From: Aliihoeflea aestuarii
GTDB taxonomy: Bacteria > Pseudomonadota > Alphaproteobacteria > Rhizobiales > Rhizobiaceae
Direction of reading: 5' to 3'
NCBI RefSeq assembly: GCF_024105665.1
Contig: NZ_JAAAMK010000003.1
Span: forward strand, 434,001-498,000
DNA: 64,000 bases
Shown here: in pieces, positions 9,243 to 17,040 of the stretch
Position numbering within the stretch: position 1 is the first letter of the stretch
Layout of the letters: every line of letters begins with the position of its first letter
The notes under the pieces: model-generated
Seen by the model: the letters and a program-made list of their open reading frames with translations, nothing else
What the model was told of the DNA's origin: nothing
The model's database searches: none
Program-made: the position numbers and the translations under genes

Positions 9243-9319
9243 TCTCGCTTCGTCCACTCCCAAGCATTTCCGTCGCGTCGCTTCGATGACGCGGCACAGT
9301 TTTCATTCGAGGCAACACA

Positions 9320-10045
9320 ATGACTGATCGTTCCACAAGCGCCGGGGACGCCCTGCCGATGCGCCTGAACCGCCGTTTCCTTCTTCTGGGTGCAGGTTCG
9401 CTCGCACTCGCCGGCTGCGTTTCAACACCAGAGCCGCAACCCGAACCCGAACCGCTGCCGCCGGTTCGCCCTGCAATGTATGACGCGATGCCCGAGGAGC
9501 CGTACGACGTTCCGGCCGTGGACGTGTCGCAGATGGCCCCTGAATGGTGGCGCCGCGAAGTCGATTATGAAACCGAGGAGCGTCCCGGCACGCTCATTGT
9601 CGAGACCGGGCAGAAATATCTCTACCATGTTCGCCCGAACGGACGCGCCATGCGCTACGGCATCGGCGTCGGACGTGACGGCTTTTCCTGGCAGGGCCGC
9701 GCCGTCATCGCCTATAGGCGCGAATGGCCGCGCTGGACGCCGCCGGATTCCATGGTCGCGCGCCAGCCCGAACTCGAACCCTATTCGATCGCCAATGGCG
9801 GCATGGACCCGAGCGCCACCAACCCGATGGGTGCGCGTGGTCTCTATATCCACCAGAACGGACGCGACACCATCTACCGCGTCCACGGCACGCATCAGCC
9901 ATGGTCGATCGGCCGGTCCATTTCGTCCGGCTGCATCCGCCTGATCAATCAGGACATCATCCATCTGCATGCCAATGTGCGCGACGGCAGTGCCATCGTC
10001 GTCCGGCATGACACCGCGCCCGACCTGATCGCGGTGGCCGGCTGA
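9320..10045 (+). CDS. L,D-transpeptidase lipoprotein (YkuD domain)
   Basis: 241 aa envelope enzyme. A twin-arginine-like start (NRRFLLLGAG) leads into the lipobox LALAGC with Cys33 as lipidation site, then a Pro/Glu-rich linker and a YkuD catalytic domain. The active site is complete: H189 in VHGT and C205 in SSGCIRL. The family makes 3-3 peptidoglycan cross-links or attaches proteins to the wall using an active-site cysteine. Lipidation would fix it to a membrane facing the periplasm. An alternative ATG 39 bp downstream (residue 14) would give a shorter signal sequence and cannot be excluded. Confidence 0.9.
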   Translation: MTDRSTSAGDALPMRLNRRFLLLGAGSLALAGCVSTPEPQPEPEPLPPVRPAMYDAMPEEPYDVPAVDVSQMAPEWWRREVDYETEERPGTLIVETGQKYLYHVRPNGRAMRYGIGVGRDGFSWQGRAVIAYRREWPRWTPPDSMVARQPELEPYSIANGGMDPSATNPMGARGLYIHQNGRDTIYRVHGTHQPWSIGRSISSGCIRLINQDIIHLHANVRDGSAIVVRHDTAPDLIAVAG

Positions 10046-10066
10046 TGATCATGGCGGCGGGAAGGC

Positions 10067-11068
10067 TCAGGCCTTCCCGCGCAGCAATTTGAAGGCCGGG
10101 ACGAAAACCCGGCCGACCAACGGGTTGAGGGCAAGGCCGAGCGCCAGTCCGAATACGCCATCGAGCGCGGCGGTGACGATCCATTCCACCGCCGCCTCGC
10201 CCGCCCCGACGAAATGGGCGGCATTCGCCGCGACGCTTTCGATGAAATGGCTGATCGCACCAAAGCCGATCACGGCCAGCCCATGCGTGACGATCTGCCC
10301 GCCGACCCACAGCATCGCCGCCGTGCCGACCGTGGAAATCACATTCATGATGCGCGGCATCGCCTTGACCAGCCCGCGCCCGAAGGCCCGCGTCGCCGAC
10401 AACCGGCCGATCTGCGCCAGCTTCAGTCCCGCATCGTCCATCTTTACCAGAAGCGCTACCGCGCCATAGACGAGCGCCGTGATGCCGATGGCGACCAGCG
10501 CGAGCACGATGCCGCGCGTGACGACGCCCTGCGCTTCGATCGCCGCCAGCGCGATGGTCATGATTTCGGCCGACAGGATGAAGTCGGTCTTGATCGCGCC
10601 GGCCACGCGCTCCTCTTCCAGCTTTGCAGCATCGAGCGTTCGAGGCTCGTCGCCATGATCCTCCTCATGGGAGGAAAACAGATGCGCGACCTTCTCCGCC
10701 CCCTCAAAGCAAAGATAGGCGCCGCCGAGCATCAAAAGCGGCGTCATCAGCCAGGGCGCGAAAGTGTCGAGCAGCAGCGCGGCGGGAAGCAGGATGACGA
10801 GCTTGTTGAAAACGGAACCGCGCGCGATCTTCCAGACGATCGGCAATTCGCGCGCTGCCGGCAGGTTCTGGACGTATTTCGGCGTCACGGCCGTATCGTC
10901 GATGACGACGCCGAGCGACTTCGCGCCGGCCTTCGCGGTGTCGTCGATCACGGAACCCGCGACCTTGACCCCGACGCGGCCGGCCTGCGCGGCCACGTCG
11001 TCCACCTGCGCGGCGGCGAGTTTCGCCAGCGCGGCCACATCGTCGAGTAAGGCAAGCAATCCGCTCAT
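10067..11068 (-). CDS. DUF808 family inner-membrane protein (YedI-like)
   Basis: 333 aa. The N-terminal half has the family pattern LLALLDDVAALAKLAAAQVDD followed by DDTAVTPKYVQ. The rest contains several long hydrophobic segments (LLPAALLLDTFAPWLMTPLLM, the GIVLALVAIGI region, and more near the C terminus). DUF808 proteins are inner-membrane proteins with no agreed function; YedI of E. coli is a homologue. Length and order of segments match the family. It is convergent with the L,D-transpeptidase gene and divergent from trcR. Confidence 0.85.
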   Translation of the reverse strand: MSGLLALLDDVAALAKLAAAQVDDVAAQAGRVGVKVAGSVIDDTAKAGAKSLGVVIDDTAVTPKYVQNLPAARELPIVWKIARGSVFNKLVILLPAALLLDTFAPWLMTPLLMLGGAYLCFEGAEKVAHLFSSHEEDHGDEPRTLDAAKLEEERVAGAIKTDFILSAEIMTIALAAIEAQGVVTRGIVLALVAIGITALVYGAVALLVKMDDAGLKLAQIGRLSATRAFGRGLVKAMPRIMNVISTVGTAAMLWVGGQIVTHGLAVIGFGAISHFIESVAANAAHFVGAGEAAVEWIVTAALDGVFGLALGLALNPLVGRVFVPAFKLLRGKA

Positions 11069-11239
11069 GCCTTCAAGCTAGACCGGCAGTACCGGCTCGA
11101 CAACATCGCGCATATCCGGGACCACTTTGCGTTGCGATCCGGTCGAAATGCCGTTATATGCAATGCTGATTTTCCCAATTCGGTGGCTTTGCCCACCGCC
11201 CGCGGCCGGGACCGCGGGCGAACAGGAAGGATTTATCTC

Positions 11240-11932
11240 ATGGCCAACACCCTGCTCATGCCCAAGGCGACGGCCGTCTGGCTGGTCGACAACACCGCGC
11301 TGTCCTTCGACCAGATCGCCGCCTTTTGCACGCTGCACCCGCTCGAAGTGAAGGCGATCGCCGATGGCGAGGCCGCGCAGGGTATCAAGGGCCTCGACCC
11401 GGTGATGACGGGCCAGATCACGCGCGAGGAAATCGCCAAGGGCGAGGCCGACACGAACTACAAGCTCAAGCTGGCCGAACCCAAGGTTCGCGTGCCCGAA
11501 ACCAAGCGTCGCACGCCGCGCTACACGCCGCTGTCGAAGCGTCAGGATCGTCCTAACGCGATCCTCTGGCTGGTGCGCAATCATCCCGAACTGAAGGACG
11601 CGCAGATTTCGCGCCTCGTCGGCACCACGAAGGCGACGATCGAGCAGATCCGCGAGCGCAAGCACTGGAACTCGGCGCATCTGGTGCCGATGGACCCGGT
11701 GACGCTCGGCCTTTGCTCGCAGATCGATCTCGACCTCGAGGTCCAGAAAGCCTCGCGCGGCCTGCCGGCAGCCGAGCCGACCGGCGGCACGCTGCTTCCC
11801 GCACGCGAGACCGAGACGCTGGAAGTGCGCGAAAACAGGGACGAAGACGAACTGGACGCCGATGCCGTCTTCGCCAAGCTGTCGTCGCTGAAATCGACCG
11901 ATACCGACGAAGACGACGACAACCGCTTCTGA
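11240..11932 (+). CDS. trcR: cell-cycle transcriptional regulator TrcR (DUF1013)
   Basis: 230 aa alphaproteobacterial DNA-binding regulator. The N-terminal stretch MPKATAVWLVDNTALSFDQI and the region around RYTPLSKRQDRPNAI are typical of DUF1013, a family named TrcR for its role in cell-cycle transcription. The C-terminal quarter is acidic (many Asp and Glu after residue 190). The ATG at 11240 is chosen because AGGAAGG precedes it by 9 nt; upstream in-frame residues do not resemble the family. A strong terminator follows at 11954. It is a single-gene unit. Confidence 0.88.
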   Translation: MANTLLMPKATAVWLVDNTALSFDQIAAFCTLHPLEVKAIADGEAAQGIKGLDPVMTGQITREEIAKGEADTNYKLKLAEPKVRVPETKRRTPRYTPLSKRQDRPNAILWLVRNHPELKDAQISRLVGTTKATIEQIRERKHWNSAHLVPMDPVTLGLCSQIDLDLEVQKASRGLPAAEPTGGTLLPARETETLEVRENRDEDELDADAVFAKLSSLKSTDTDEDDDNRF

Positions 11933-11953
11933 CGGCCCGCTCCAGTCCAATTG

Positions 11954-11979
11954 AAAAGGGCGCCTTTCGGCGCCCTTTT
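11954..11979 (+). terminator. terminator after trcR, possibly bidirectional
   Basis: A perfect 11-bp stem (AAAAGGGCGCC, TTTC loop, GGCGCCCTTTT) with T-rich flanks on both sides. It lies between the trcR stop and the convergent 170-aa gene, so it could serve both. Confidence 0.85.
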
Positions 11980-12000
11980 CGTTTCGGATAGTCCGATCTT

Positions 12001-12513
12001 TCAGCGACTGTCGCGCTTGGCCTGTGCGACCGCGCCGGCCTTGCGCTGGCGGCCCGTTTCCATCGGCCGCACCAGATTTTGGCGACGCTCGGACGCTGCC
12101 TTGCGCATGCCCTTACGGGCGTGGCGAGTGTTTTTCGGCGCGTCCTTGGCGTCGGATGCCTGCTTCAGCGTCAGCGCGCGTCTGGCAAGTTCGATCTGCG
12201 ATCCCATTTCCTCCCGGCGGGTGCGCTCGGCGTTGAGCCGGCGCATGGCGGTCGCCAGCACCTCCAGCTTGAGCTTGTTGCCGGATGCCGACGTCGCGGC
12301 CTCGTTTCCCTTGGGAGCGGCCTTGCCGCGCATCTCGCGCTTGCGGCGCTGGACTTCGCCGCTCGCCTTGTCGCGGCGCTCACGCAGGAGCTTGATGACG
12401 GAGGACAGTTCCTTGTCGTCCAGTTCCTGCAGGGCCGGGTGATGGGTCTTGGTGACGATCTCGCGCTCGTCCCTGGTGAGAGCGCGCTCTTCGTCGCGAC
12501 GGCTGATGGACAT
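12001..12513 (-). CDS. conserved basic hypothetical protein
   Basis: 170 aa, very rich in Arg and Lys, with predicted long helices. The N-terminal half has the pattern ELDDKELSSVIKLLRERRDK and RRKREMRGK; the C-terminal half ends in a strongly basic tail. I do not recognise a named domain. The base-rich sequence suggests nucleic-acid or ribosome association (inference). AAGGGG lies 6 nt before the ATG, a good ribosome binding site. It is followed on the other side of a 70-bp gap by a TM2-domain gene of the same strand, which is transcribed first. Confidence 0.72.
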   Translation of the reverse strand: MSISRRDEERALTRDEREIVTKTHHPALQELDDKELSSVIKLLRERRDKASGEVQRRKREMRGKAAPKGNEAATSASGNKLKLEVLATAMRRLNAERTRREEMGSQIELARRALTLKQASDAKDAPKNTRHARKGMRKAASERRQNLVRPMETGRQRKAGAVAQAKRDSR

Positions 12514-12583
12514 GATGATCCCCTTCTGCTCGTTGAACGGTCAGGGAACCAACGGGTGCTCGCCCCGATGGTTTCATCAAAAA

Positions 12584-12811
12584 TCAGCGCAGCCGCGTCG
12601 CCTCCATCGTTTCGACGCGGCGTTCCAGATTCGCCTGGCGCACCATCGAGGGCAGCAGGAACAGGTCGATGATCTGGCCGATGCCGAGAAGGCCGAGCGT
12701 GAAGAGCCAGAGCAGGCCGGTCCAGATGCGCCCGGTATAGAAGCGGTGAAGGCCGCAGAAGCCGACGAGGCACAAAAGCCATAAAAGGAAGGCGACGGGT
12801 CCCGATTTCAT
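12584..12811 (-). CDS. TM2 domain membrane protein
   Basis: 75 aa from the ATG at 12811. Two membrane segments separated by a short polar turn give the TM2 pattern: [20 protein letters not shown] and [21 protein letters not shown]. The conserved G-x-HRFY-x-G and GxxxxxDLF elements are present. TM2 proteins are small inner-membrane proteins of unknown function. GGAG is about 10 nt upstream; a TTG 9 bp further up is an alternative start. It lies 72 bp upstream of the basic 170-aa gene and may form a two-gene unit with it. Confidence 0.85.
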   Translation of the reverse strand: MKSGPVAFLLWLLCLVGFCGLHRFYTGRIWTGLLWLFTLGLLGIGQIIDLFLLPSMVRQANLERRVETMEATRLR

Positions 12812-12875
12812 ATGTTCCAATCTCCGGAGCGAACGATCGGATCACAGATAGGCACGCCGCCCGCCGATTGCCAGT

Positions 12876-13595
12876 TCAGCGGGTCGAGCGCCTTTCCATC
12901 TCCTCGCGCGCCGCCTGATCGCGCTCCATGCGCCGGTAGAAATCGGCGAGGCGCTTGCCGGGCTCATGTCTGAAAACGACGCCGTCGCAGGCGATGGACG
13001 CGATCCGGTCGATGCGGAAGGCGCGGAAATCGCCGCGCAGTTCGCACCAGGCGACGACGGTCCAGACCTTGCCCCAGAACCACAGCCCAAGCGGGCGGAT
13101 CTGCCGACAGGAAGACGCGCCCGCCTCGTCGCGATAGTCGATCGTCAGGACGTGCCGCGTCTCGATCGCACGCTCCAGCGTGTCGATGGTTCGGCGCTCA
13201 GCGTCGCTGACGACCCAAAGCGGCATGTGAATTTCGGTGCGGTCGATGCGCCCGCGCTCGGCGTCCGGCAGCACGGCGGAGATCTTGACCAGCGCTTCTT
13301 CGGCCGCCCGCGCCATCGCCGCGCCGCCGAAGGCGCGCACCATGCGCGCGCCGGCGACGAGCGCGACGATCTCATCGCGCGTGAACATCAGCGGCGGCAG
13401 GTCGAAGCCCTCGCGCAAGATGTAGCCGACACCCGCCTCGCCGTCGATCGGGACGCCGGTCGATTGCAGATCGGCGATGTCGCGATAGATGGTGCGGTCG
13501 GACACCTCCAGCCGCTCGGCCAGCATATGCGCGGTGACGAGCCGGCCGCCGCGGAGATATTGCACGATCTGGAAAAGCCGATCGGCGCGTCGCAT
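12876..13595 (-). CDS. HTH-WYL domain transcriptional regulator (YafY family)
   Basis: 239 aa. The N-terminal winged helix-turn-helix is of DeoR/HTH_11 type (MRRADRLFQIVQYLRGGRLV, recognition region LEVSDRTIYRDIADLQ, about residues 1-60). A WYL domain follows at about 130-215, with RQIRPLGLWFWGKVWTVVAW replacing the usual WYL core. Family members sense small ligands or nucleic acids and repress or activate adjacent genes. The ATG at 13595 follows an AGGAGAGGG stretch and begins exactly at the family N terminus, so a 33-residue longer frame is rejected. No obvious target gene is adjacent. Confidence 0.88.
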   Translation of the reverse strand: MRRADRLFQIVQYLRGGRLVTAHMLAERLEVSDRTIYRDIADLQSTGVPIDGEAGVGYILREGFDLPPLMFTRDEIVALVAGARMVRAFGGAAMARAAEEALVKISAVLPDAERGRIDRTEIHMPLWVVSDAERRTIDTLERAIETRHVLTIDYRDEAGASSCRQIRPLGLWFWGKVWTVVAWCELRGDFRAFRIDRIASIACDGVVFRHEPGKRLADFYRRMERDQAAREEMERRSTR

Positions 13596-13742
13596 TCCGG
13601 TCCACCCTCTCCTGCCGGCGGCGGCCGGCAGGCCGCTTCGTCCGGGACAGTCTAGCACAACCGACGCATCCCCGCGCGGCTTCGGCCCGGGCATAGTAGC
13701 GAGAGGCTCCTGACAGCCTTGTGTCAGGAGCCTGTCCGTAGC

Positions 13743-13916
13743 CTATAGCGACCATGACGAGCCGGGCCGCACGCGCGGCGGCGCCGTCACGCCGATATCG
13801 CGGCGGATATTGGCCGGAAGCTCGGCGATGGTCATCCGGCTGCGCCGGGCGGCGCGGGCACGGCGGACGAGCGTGACTATTTCCCGCCAGAGCCGGAAAT
13901 CATCGTCATGGGTCAT
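13743..13916 (-). CDS. 57-aa DUF1127-like small protein
   Basis: A 57-residue frame from the ATG at 13916 to the TAG at 13743, with GGGAGAAGAG immediately upstream as ribosome binding site. The core LPANIRRDIGV matches the L-x-x-H/N-x-x-R-DIG signature of DUF1127 (YjiS-like) small proteins. The N-terminal half is Arg-rich (RRARAARRSR). Such proteins in rhizobia and Agrobacterium are reported to affect RNA or phosphate-related metabolism, but the function here is unknown. It lies between the WYL regulator and the SDR gene on the same strand. Confidence 0.7.
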   Translation of the reverse strand: MTHDDDFRLWREIVTLVRRARAARRSRMTIAELPANIRRDIGVTAPPRVRPGSSWSL

Positions 13917-13998
13917 GTCTCTTCTCCCTTTACCTTCGAGGGGAAGAAGATACCGCGACCCTCCTGCCAGCCTTGCGTCAGCAGCGGAAACGACGCGC

Positions 13999-14106
13999 CT
14001 AAAGCGCGTCGCGATCTTTCAGATTCGCTCCATGCGCTTTAGGTTCTTGCTTTTGCGCATGTCTTTATCCCGAAACCGGTGCCCACTTTCGGGAGACATG
14101 CGCTAG
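13999..14106. repeat. RIME-like double-palindrome element overlapping the SDR stop codon
   Basis: 108 bp made of two palindromes. The first has arms CTAAAGCGC (13999-14007) and GCGCTTTAG (14034-14042). The second has arms GCGCATGTCT (14055-14064) and AGACATGCGC (14094-14103), with the inner stem CCCGAAA/TTTCGGG (14069-14075, 14087-14093). Size and bipartite structure match rhizobial intergenic mosaic elements. The terminal GCGCTAG supplies the stop codon of the SDR gene. Confidence 0.7.
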
Positions 14107-14894
14107 TTTTCCGGCTTCACCGGAACCGTATAATTGAGCGGCAGGCGTCCGCCGTCGGCATAAACGGTCTGGCCTGTGACGTAGGAGGCGTCGTCGGAGG
14201 CGAGGAACACGGCGACCGACGCGATCTCGGACGGATCGCCGATGCGGCCCATCGGCGTGCGCGACAGGATGCGATCCTTCGCCGCCGGGTCGGCATTCAC
14301 CGCCGCCAGCATGTCGGTCATGATCGAACCCGGACCGATCGCGTTGACGCGGATGCCGAGCGGGGCGAGCGAGATCGCCATCGCCTTGGTGAGCTGCGAA
14401 ACGCCGCCCTTGGAAATCGAGTAGGGCACCTGGTTGGGCAGCGCGAAAACCGCGTTGATCGACGACATGTTGACGATCGCGCCAGCCGCACCGCCCTTGC
14501 CCACCTTCTCGGCCATGTAGCGGGCGACGGCCTGCGCGGTCAGGAACGAACCTTTCAGATTGACGGCGAGCACACGGTCGAAATCCTCTTCCTTCAGGTC
14601 GAGGAACTCCGCGCCGTGAACGATGCCGGCATTGTTGACGAGGATGTCGATGTCGCCATAGGCGTCGAGCGTGGCGGTGACGAGGTTCTGCACGTCGAGC
14701 CGCTTCGACACGTCCGCCTTGACGAACCGCACCTCGCCCAGCGCCGACAGATCGCTTTCGGCCTTGTCGCCCTTTGTCGTGTCGATGTCGGCGATGACGA
14801 CGCGCGCGCCTTCGCGCAGGAAGCGTTCCGCGATGGCGTAGCCGATGCCGCTCGCCGCGCCCGTCACGATCGCCGTCTTTCCGTCGAGTCTCAT
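14103..14894 (-). CDS. SDR family NAD(P)-dependent oxidoreductase
   Basis: 263 aa classical short-chain dehydrogenase. Cofactor motif TGAASGIG near residues 11-18, NNAG about 87-90, and the catalytic Ser plus YSISKG motif are present. The C-terminal end DDASYVTGQTVYADGG is typical. Asp37-38 in VVIADID favours NAD(H). It acts in the cytosol on an unknown alcohol or ketone; the FabG and glucose-dehydrogenase-like subfamilies are possible. The ATG at 14894 is preceded by AAAGGA and begins at the family N terminus. The last codons lie inside a palindromic repeat, so the C terminus (after about residue 262) may have been altered. Confidence 0.9.
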   Translation of the reverse strand: MRLDGKTAIVTGAASGIGYAIAERFLREGARVVIADIDTTKGDKAESDLSALGEVRFVKADVSKRLDVQNLVTATLDAYGDIDILVNNAGIVHGAEFLDLKEEDFDRVLAVNLKGSFLTAQAVARYMAEKVGKGGAAGAIVNMSSINAVFALPNQVPYSISKGGVSQLTKAMAISLAPLGIRVNAIGPGSIMTDMLAAVNADPAAKDRILSRTPMGRIGDPSEIASVAVFLASDDASYVTGQTVYADGGRLPLNYTVPVKPEN

Positions 14895-15356
14895 ATCGCA
14901 TCCTTTCAATCGTCTGGTGCCGAACCTATAGCGGGCAGCCGTGCGCTGCGGCAAGGCAAGCGTCATCGTCGCCGCGCCCGAAAGCCGGTTCGTGTGGAGA
15001 GTCGGGAAGGCGACGGTCCGCTTCACGCTCTTTTTGATTTGTATGGTGCGATCGGCGGGGCCGTCACCCGGCGCTGTCATACCGTGTCCCTTCTCCAGCG
15101 ACGGCGGGCGAACCCGACGCTCTTACCAACTGGTGCGCGGAATGGCGGCGCGCCGCCCGATCGTTTGAACGGAGCGCTGAAGTTCTGGCCACGGCGCGCC
15201 CGACAGCGCGGCTACGTTGGCCACATCATCGGAACGCCGGTCCCCCCACATCAGAACGTCTCCGGACGCGTTTCCGACAGGAGGAACTGAGGCGGATGAT
15301 AGGGGAGGCGGGGAGAGAGTGGATAAGTTTGCGACGGCCGGGATCGTCGTGCGAAT
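14895..15356. other. intergenic stretch with no recognised gene
   Basis: About 460 bp upstream of the SDR gene. Open frames are present but show no family resemblance, signal peptide or convincing ribosome binding site. A short piece at 15104-15135 looks vaguely like a broken tRNA (reverse strand) but lacks an anticodon arm. Confidence 0.4.
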
Positions 15357-15504
15357 GGACAGGGTGAGGCCTGGGTTCCTGTGACGAGCACAGGAATGAC
15401 GGGATCAGGGTTTATGCCAGTCTCCAGCGTTTGCGGTTTGCAGAAAGGTTCATGAAGATCGTCATTCCTGTGCTCGTCACAGGAATCCAGGCCTCACCCT
15501 GTCC
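15357..15504. repeat. near-perfect 44-bp inverted repeat
   Basis: Left arm 15357-15400 and right arm 15461-15504 are reverse complements with one mismatch in 44 positions, separated by 60 bp. Each arm is itself a hairpin (TTCCTGTG, 5-nt loop, CACAGGAA). The right arm ends 1 bp before the stop codon of the ArsR-type gene. A diverged relative is at 21469-21624. There is no transposase, so it is a REP- or MITE-like element by structure only. Confidence 0.8.
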
Positions 15505-15505
15505 G

Positions 15506-16210
15506 CTATTCCATGCTCCAATCATGCGCCAGGCCGAAGGATTCGGCGAGGCCGTGTTCGCCGCTGCGCGTCACGATGAGCGCGCGGCTGTCCTGTGAGC
15601 GTTTCACCCAATGACGTTCCAGAAGGCGGGCGAGAATCGCGGCGCCCAGCCGGCCGGCCAGATGGTGCCGGCGCTCGCTCCAGTCGAGGCATGTCCGGCA
15701 AAGCGGCCGTTTCGAGCCGTCGTGGAGGTCGAGCCCGAAATCCGCGGCGAAGCCTTGTCCCGCCGGCGTCAGCAAACCGGCTCCATCGGCCAGTAGAATG
15801 AGGCCCTTTGCCTGCATGGAATCGGCGATGGCAAGGCCCAGTCTTCCCGCTAGGTGATCATAGCAGGTGCGCGCCTTGCGTAAAGCCGCATCGCGCGGGC
15901 CGACAGGATGATGTCGCTTCGGCCCCATGGATGCGACGATCGACAGCGTCTCGACCATCTGCGCGACTTCGACGGAGGCCAATCTGTAGTAGCGGTGCCT
16001 GCCCTGCCGTTCGGGTACGATCAGTTCGGCTTCGGCAAGTCGGGCAAGATGTCCGCTCGTCGTTTGCGCCGTCACGCCGGACGAGCGGGCCAGCTCTCCC
16101 GCCGTCAAGGCTTGTCCGCTCATCAGGGCAGACATGATGTTGGCGCGCGCTGGCTCGCCGAGAAGCGCCGCTACGGTCGCGATGGTGTTTCCTGAAGCCA
16201 TATTCGCCAT
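15506..16210 (-). CDS. ArsR-type winged-helix transcriptional regulator
   Basis: 234 aa from the ATG at 16210 (other in-frame ATGs at 16201, 16222 and 16234 are equally possible because none has a clear ribosome binding site). The N-terminal third is an ArsR HTH: LLGEPARANIMSALMSG, then SGVTAQTTSGHLARLAEA and the wing HRYYRLAS. The C-terminal part has a CRTCLDWSERRHHLAG stretch with two cysteines, as seen in a family of longer ArsR-like repressors. A much longer frame upstream is rejected because it would overlap the divergent DUF1127 gene. It is divergent from that gene, which may be its target. Confidence 0.82.
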   Translation of the reverse strand: MANMASGNTIATVAALLGEPARANIMSALMSGQALTAGELARSSGVTAQTTSGHLARLAEAELIVPERQGRHRYYRLASVEVAQMVETLSIVASMGPKRHHPVGPRDAALRKARTCYDHLAGRLGLAIADSMQAKGLILLADGAGLLTPAGQGFAADFGLDLHDGSKRPLCRTCLDWSERRHHLAGRLGAAILARLLERHWVKRSQDSRALIVTRSGEHGLAESFGLAHDWSME

Positions 16211-16331
16211 GGATGCCAGCATAGAACCAGCCATGCGGAAAGCCAGCCCGAACGCTTCGGCCCCGGCCGAAGCATCGCAGGCGACAAGTCGGGTAGGGAC
16301 GAGAGACCCGATGCTTTGAAAGTGACCGACA

Positions 16332-16598
16332 ATGGCGATAAACGAATTTCGCAGCATGGCTGCGCCGCTCCGCAAGTCCCCGATAGAGGGCCGGCTTTCG
16401 AATGTGCTGCGCCACGTCTTTCTGGTCTGGCCGCAGCGCCGGCGCCAGCGCACGAGACTGCTCGAACTGGAGCCTCATGAGCTTCGCGATATCGGCATCT
16501 GCCGCAAGGACGCATTGCGGGAAGGGCGCAAGCCGTTCTGGCAAGGCGTACCTCGCTCAAGCCCCTCGCATCCCGACACGTCAAATTCACCTCACTGA
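16332..16598 (+). CDS. DUF1127 domain protein
   Basis: 88 aa. The C-terminal half carries the full DUF1127 signature: LLELEPHELRDIGICRKDA followed by LREGRKPFW, about residues 43-70. Small Arg-rich proteins of this family are common in rhizobia and are often induced by stress or nutrient limitation. The start at 16332 lacks a strong ribosome binding site; an internal ATG at residue 9 is possible. It is divergent from the ArsR-type regulator (122-bp shared promoter region), and its end overlaps the convergent cytochrome c gene by 7 bp. Confidence 0.75.
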   Translation: MAINEFRSMAAPLRKSPIEGRLSNVLRHVFLVWPQRRRQRTRLLELEPHELRDIGICRKDALREGRKPFWQGVPRSSPSHPDTSNSPH

Positions 16599-16915
16599 AA
16601 GTTCGCCGCGATGAAGGCGGAGAGGTTGGTGATGTCTTCGTCGGACAGTTTCGCCGCGACCGGTTTCATCAGGGCCGAATTCGGCCCGACATTTTCCCCC
16701 TCGCGATATTGCTCGAGCCGGCCGACGAGATAGTCGACGTCTTTTCCTTCGACAGGGGGGAAGCTGGCCATGCCGCGACCGGTGCGTCCATGACATCGGG
16801 CGCACGAACTCGCATACATTTTTTCTCCCGCCGCAATATCGGCAGCGGGCGGTTCCTGTGCGATGGCGGGCACCGCGAGGGCCAGCAAAAGCGCCGTGCC
16901 GGTCGGAATCTTCAT
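16592..16915 (-). CDS. periplasmic c-type cytochrome
   Basis: 107 aa from the ATG at 16915. A signal peptide (TGTALLLALAVPAIAQ, cleavage near 20) precedes a class I cytochrome c domain with one haem site, CARCH (residues 38-42). A candidate distal methionine lies in SALMKPVAAKLSDED. It carries single electrons in the periplasm. It follows the PQQ-type sugar dehydrogenase gene by 125 bp on the same strand, so it is a good candidate electron acceptor for that enzyme (inference). A longer in-frame form would spoil the signal peptide. Confidence 0.88.
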   Translation of the reverse strand: MKIPTGTALLLALAVPAIAQEPPAADIAAGEKMYASSCARCHGRTGRGMASFPPVEGKDVDYLVGRLEQYREGENVGPNSALMKPVAAKLSDEDITNLSAFIAANFQ

Positions 16916-17040
16916 GATGAGCACCCATTGGATTTGCAGGATATCGGCGACCCCGGCAGGCGTGCGGCATGCACCCGAGACAGGGGAACGGCAGCGGAAA
17001 CGAAGCCGCACTGCCTTGCAGCAATGCGGCTTGCTTCGCC

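Noticed and set aside
8790-9263. 157-codon minus-strand frame opposite the small secreted protein
   Set aside because: No signal peptide or domain; the plus-strand frame has a clear signal peptide, although both are uncertain.
12966-13655. 229-codon plus-strand frame opposite the WYL regulator
   Set aside because: Shadow frame; the minus-strand protein has intact HTH and WYL domains.
15104-15135. Sequence resembling a reverse-strand tRNA (T-arm-like and D-arm-like words)
   Set aside because: The anticodon arm is missing and no acceptor stem could be paired; at most a remnant, possibly chance.
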